Position numbers and translations under genes: made by a program. This document shows positions 61,001-64,000 of a stretch of DNA of 64,000 bases, piece after piece. The stretch comes from Alentia gelatinosa (Eukaryota; Annelida; Polychaeta; Phyllodocida; Polynoidae), in contig OX465580.1 in assembly GCA_950022655.1 (NCBI GenBank), forward strand, positions 101,822,797 to 101,886,796, given 5' to 3'. Below the pieces are notes generated by a model. It made no database searches. It was not told the origin of the DNA and saw only the letters and a list, made by a program, of their open reading frames with translations. The first letter of the stretch is position 1; every line of letters starts with the position of its first letter.

Positions 61001-61657
61001 AGCTCTATCGCTTATATTATAGCACACCTATGCAATGGTAAGATTCAAAGTCCTTTGTACCGATCCATCTGCTATGATACGATCTCTATTAGACTTTTAT
61101 TTAACAGCTATTGTAAAGTAGACTGAATGTAAAAGATGAATTGTATTGTTATGAACATGTGTTTGTTGTAACTATGGACCTGCACATGGAAGGACGCCTA
61201 TCGATAAGGCGATTGTGCAACATTGTCCTTAAATCGCCTGAATAAAAAAACAAAACGAAATAGATTTCAAGGTATGTAGACATTTTGCCACGTTGCCCAA
61301 AATAATTGTTTGATAACAATAGAGAAAGGGTTTGGGTGAATCGAGTTCGAAAACCTATTAAGAACTATTTTTGAAGAATAAAGAGTTATTTTCAACAGAT
61401 ATAACAATACTCGTTAGACAAAACTGGTGTCTTCCTTTGAGCACGTATAGTTTTAAAATAAAGAGAATTCCCCTTTCAGGTTTATCAACATAGTCATCAT
61501 CGTCCTACACTTGCTGGCATTCCTGGAGTTTCCGTCCTCTTTAGTGATAAGCACCGACCCACGTCAACATCAAGAGAAGATCACCCTGCCGTGCGGCTTC
61601 ACAGAGTCCATAGAGTCCTTCTGCCTGCTCGTTCTCATAACCGATATAACCATCAAG
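54901..61657 (+). CDS. TPCN2: TPCN2, two-pore channel 2, N-terminal four exons (runs off the window)
   Basis: The exons are 54901-55063, 59747-59796, 60961-61037 and 61480-61657. All are GT-AG and the phases agree (1, 0, 2, 0), giving the first 156 residues. Residues 5-10 EREPLL form an [DE]xxxL[LI] dileucine signal at the same place as the lysosomal signal of vertebrate TPC2. Then come LQACVFIEDAVQ + YRSINHKVD, LAFLEFPSSL and PCGFTESIESFCLLV. These match TPC2 and not TPC1, which lacks the PSSL and PCGLTES-type motifs. The last exon covers S1, the S1-S2 loop and most of S2 of the first six-helix domain. From family knowledge, TPC2 is a dimeric endolysosomal Na+/Ca2+ channel gated by PI(3,5)P2 and, through partners, NAADP. 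The serine/acidic stretch after the dileucine is lineage-specific. Confidence 0.94.
55726..56517. mobile_element. Inverted-repeat element interrupted by a retrotransposon fragment
   Basis: A terminal inverted repeat of about 42 bp lies at 55726-55767 (core GGCGGCCGTAAACCACGAG) and, inverted, at 56476-56517 (CTCATGGTTTACGGCCGTCT). Between them are about 100 bp of element sequence with the small palindrome ACACGAGCGCAGCGAGTGT, then the non-LTR fragment. The retrotransposon end abuts the right inverted repeat directly. Confidence 0.8.
55868..56475 (+). pseudogene. Non-LTR retrotransposon 3' end (RNase H plus CCHC), decayed
   Basis: The translation gives WLPSHIRIEGNVAADQAVES, the last conserved block of a retroelement RNase H (the WxPSHxxIxGNxxAD motif), then QVKLTRLRTGHTKLTHGHLL and CQTCNTPLSVKHLMLHC, a C-x2-C-x7-H-x4-C zinc knuckle. 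Stop codons interrupt the frame (TGA after DNKL, another before QVKL). It ends with TTGGACGTTAAACTACCC and an AAACATACAAACAAA tail. This domain order is that of I/Jockey-type elements with RNase H. It is 5'-truncated, lacking the reverse transcriptase, and is dead. Confidence 0.88.
56667..56880. mobile_element. pogo-like repeat, second large copy
   Basis: CAGTAAAACCCCGGTTCCGG then repeated CCCCGCTTNANGGG motifs, GGTACAGAAATGCTT and GGGACATCTTATCAAA. It aligns along its whole length with 51105-51305 but stops before the second half of that element's duplicated unit. Confidence 0.8.
57183..57245. repeat. Compact 63-nt hairpin
   Basis: The 25-base arms CTTTTGATGCTATACATACG + TCCCT and AGGGA + CGTATGTATGGCATCAAAAG pair throughout with one wobble or mismatch, around a 13-base loop (ATGCCGCAAGCAG). 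The size and shape resemble a pre-miRNA but also a minimal fold-back remnant. Confidence 0.8.
57635..58379. mobile_element. Inverted-repeat element made of TCTCAACTTGAGAT motifs
   Basis: The left end GGGGGTGTTTTTCAGTTGAG is inverted at the right end as CTCAACTGAAAAAACAGGCC, with an inner inverted copy (ATCTCAACTGAAAAACACCC) near 58235-58254. The half-palindrome CTCAA(C/G)TTGAGA(T/C)C occurs about ten times in between. The GGGGCCTGTTT-type end resembles PIF/Harbinger MITEs, but that is inference. No transposase is present. Confidence 0.75.
59747..59796 (+). CDS. TPCN2: TPCN2 exon 2 (50 bp)
   Basis: The acceptor is CTTCTCCAG. Two bases complete Glu55, then EHTVLQACVFIEDAVQ, then donor CAG|GTGGGG. 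VFIEDAVQ is the conserved VFIEDAIQ block just before the first domain of TPC2. It is too short for ORF detection. Confidence 0.92.
60961..61037 (+). CDS. TPCN2: TPCN2 exon 3 (77 bp)
   Basis: The acceptor is GACATTTCAG, then YRSINHKVDQRSLKLYRLYY, STPMQ and two bases of Trp97, then donor ATG|GTAAGA. YRSINH.VD....LYR.YY is the TPC2 signature immediately before S1. Confidence 0.95.
61480..61657 (+). CDS. TPCN2: TPCN2 exon 4 (S1 and S2)
   Basis: The acceptor is CCCCTTTCAG. One base completes Trp97 and 59 codons follow: S1 (FINIVIIVLHLLAFLE), a luminal loop (FPSSLVISTDPR to PCGFTES), most of S2 (IESFCLLVLITDITIK), then donor AAG|GTGAGA in phase 0. The expected next exon (a GYLFGW-type start) was not found in the remaining 2.3 kb, so it probably lies beyond the window. 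Confidence 0.95.
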
Positions 61658-62288
61658 GTGAGAAACATCTCTCCTTCACAGATTCGGTGGCACTCTAAAT
61701 GGTATGGCCATGCTAGTTGTGTATTAGCTGATTTGACATAAAATTAACCAAGGCTTTAGACTAGAATATTCCTAATAAATAGATGTATAGTGAAATTCAG
61801 CTGGGAAGTTGAACTGATGTCAATACGAAAGTTAAACTGAAGGGTCCTCTTAAAGATCACCTGTTTTTTTCTTTGCATTTATTTTCCTCCTAATACAAAG
61901 TGCCCATAAAAACACTTAGGGAGTGTGTATCAACATACCCGTCCAAACGGATATGTTTTATGCCTCGTTTCAGATAAAATTCGACATATTATCCTAGGAG
62001 TTGATTATACGCTAATGTCCTCACATGCTCCTGAATATTATTTGCGTCAATTCCTCGAAGTATACGTACACTAGTATATGATACCTTTTTTTAAAAACCG
62101 GTTTTAGCTACCATCTTAGACTGTGTCTTGCAGGTAAACACAGCCTCTGACAGTCAGCACATTTAGACTGTCGACCCTGTAAATTGGAATCCCCAGTTCA
62201 TCCTCAGAACCATTGACCCCAGTTTATTTATCTCCAACTACTTGTTGAAGAAGTTTAGTTGTCACCTAACAGGTCCCACCCTCTTCCG

Positions 62289-62301
62289 CCCCCCCCCCCC
62301 C
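62289..62301. repeat. C homopolymer
   Basis: Thirteen consecutive C in TPCN2 intron 4. Confidence 0.9.
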
Positions 62302-63754
62302 ACCCAATTCGAGCCTGATGAGCACCATGCAATACCGTATAGGAAGATCAGATCAGATCCAAAATTCCGCACTCAAGATATCACATCAAAACGGGAAACA
62401 CCCCTTTTAACTGTGACCTCAAACTGTCAACAAATTGTCCGTTACTATACAAACGGTTCCATAGTTTAGGTCGCCAAGGTAGCGAGCATTCTGACCATAA
62501 ATTCCTGGAGCAAACGATCTCCTTACAAGCGGTTGCTTGACCTGTACACTTCGCCATGTTTTCTGATAGTATATGAAAGTATATGAAACCAGTCAGTATT
62601 ATGTATTTATATATAAACTTGAATTTCTGAAGGAGGTGGCAATGTGAACATCACGAGTTACCGCATCAGAATTAAAAGAAACCCACACTATACAGTGTCG
62701 GGCAGACTGCACTGTGTGCATGTGTGAAAACTAATGATGAATTGCAATAAATGTATTGAACGAAATGTGTATGGCGCAGAGTCGAAAACATATATGTGCT
62801 GTATGAGGTATTGTTATTCACGTGATGCGGAAGCAGCTTGCTTTTTGGTCGATAGCTGGGTATATTAGAAAGTTATGTGATCAGCGCTGGACAGTAAAAA
62901 GGCACCCTCTGGTAGATACTCGGCTGTGTGAGAGATACTTGCTACACGGGAGCATTGCCAACACTCCTATGGGTGCTGGAGGGCTTATTCTACCTGGAGT
63001 AGGGTCACCCTGTCAGGTTTGTGTGTGTGGAAAAGACTGCTCTGTGGGTATAAGGACTACCGACAATCTGCAGACTGATTCTCAATGGGAGAAAACATGG
63101 AGTGATCTCACTGCCGTATGAGTTGGACACTGAAGTGGATTAAGAGCAAATTTGGGTTTTATGATATATTGATCATGTGAAATTGAAATCCACTAGACAG
63201 ATTATTTTAGAAGTCTGATAGTTTGTATCCAGCTTTGGTTAGTTACTGTCATTGGAACCAGGAATTCATTAAAGAGAGTAGTCAAGAAACATTGTTTCAC
63301 ATTTTACCTGATGGTATGTGCAGTTACCGTGCACCATCAGCCTTAACATCGCAAGCAAACCGGCGTCGGGCTGTTTTTTTTTTATCAAATGACCTCGAAC
63401 GGCCACCCGTACGGGCTCAGTAGCCACGTTTTCTCTTATTACACCGCAGTGCTAATATGGTGGACACAGAGAGACCATATGGTACGTCACGATTTACTAT
63501 AATACAGAGAGCACAGCTCAGTGATGGTCATTCTGGGAGTGCAGTTCACAGAGCATGGACATCACTTCAAGACATATTAGCTAGTAATTAATAAAGGAAA
63601 CACAGATTCTGGACGGATGTATTCATTGATACTGCATAATTAAAGGTTTCATGCTTGAGCACTACTTACGAGTCTTTGTTTTGGAATTACTGTTACAATA
63701 TAAACGTGAATATGTTGAAATGTGGTTTTTATCAAGAAAATGATATAATTAGTA

Positions 63755-63901
63755 GAAACTGAACGAGAGTTAGACTTGTCTGTGTTTATGCCACGCCAGG
63801 AAGGTCGTGTATTACTACGCGAAGCGTTAGCTGAGCGTAGTGAGGAACAGACCTGACAAGAGTGGCATAGACACTGACAAGTCTAACTCGAGTTCGGTTT
63901 C
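63755..63901. repeat. 147-bp fold-back repeat
   Basis: GAAACTGAACGAGAGTTAGA... (63755-63780) pairs with ...TCTAACTCGAGTTCGGTTTC (63876-63901). An inner pair TATGCCAC/GTGGCATA continues the stem. The loop contains CGCGAAGCGTTAGCTGAGCG, a palindromic style also seen in the elements at 52714 and 55770. Confidence 0.85.
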
Positions 63902-64000
63902 GTATTTATCCTACCCCGTCTCTATGCTTTTGGATTACTAAAAGACAAATATCGATTGAATGACCAACTGAAGTCCAACCGGAACTTTTGAGGTCAACCG

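Larger units (their letters stand above)
61658..64000 (+). other. TPCN2 intron 4 (incomplete)
   Basis: Holds a C13 run (62289-62301) and the fold-back at 63755-63901. No further TPC2 exon was recognised. Confidence 0.7.

Noticed and set aside
1..64000. CRISPR arrays, bacterial defence systems or operons
   Set aside because: The window is eukaryotic. Repeats are fold-backs and dispersed elements, not regularly spaced repeats with unique spacers.

Overview
The window is nuclear DNA from an animal. It has spliced genes with GT-AG introns, long AT-rich non-coding stretches, many dispersed repeats, and no operon structure. The proteins and the repeat style (fold-back elements, non-LTR fragments ending in a T/G-rich tail, long G or C homopolymers) suggest a marine lophotrochozoan, most likely a mollusc. 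That assignment is inference.

Three genes can be supported, and each was rebuilt exon by exon with matching splice phases. (1) On the + strand at 18977-26572 lie the last three coding exons of an unrecognised, lysine-rich and probably nuclear protein. Its 5' part was not found. (2) On the - strand at 54536-40450 is a complete seven-exon YJU2 (CCDC94/CWC16) gene, an essential splicing factor with its four zinc-binding cysteines. (3) On the + strand from 54901 are the first four exons of TPCN2, the lysosomal two-pore cation channel TPC2, which runs off the right edge. The 24-bp first coding exon of YJU2 and the first exon of TPCN2 are head to head with only 364 bp between their ATGs, so they very probably share a bidirectional promoter.

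Layout: 1-18976 holds no supported gene; 18977-26572 is the unknown 3' gene end; 26573-40449 is intergenic apart from one transposon-like element and a promoter-like ETS+YY1 motif pair near 33.3 kb; 40450-54536 is YJU2; 54537-54900 is the shared promoter; 54901-64000 is the start of TPCN2.

The YJU2 and TPCN2 introns are packed with mobile DNA. They hold a 1-kb element with repeated GTGTATTATCGGCACC motifs, a 1.1-kb element with CAGGGATGTC ends, an 800-bp fold-back, a 149-bp near-perfect palindrome, pogo-like repeats with a fresh 146-bp tandem duplication, a non-LTR retrotransposon 3' end nested in another inverted-repeat element, and an element built of repeated TCTCAACTTGAGAT-like motifs. 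No RNA genes, CRISPR arrays or bacterial-type systems were seen.
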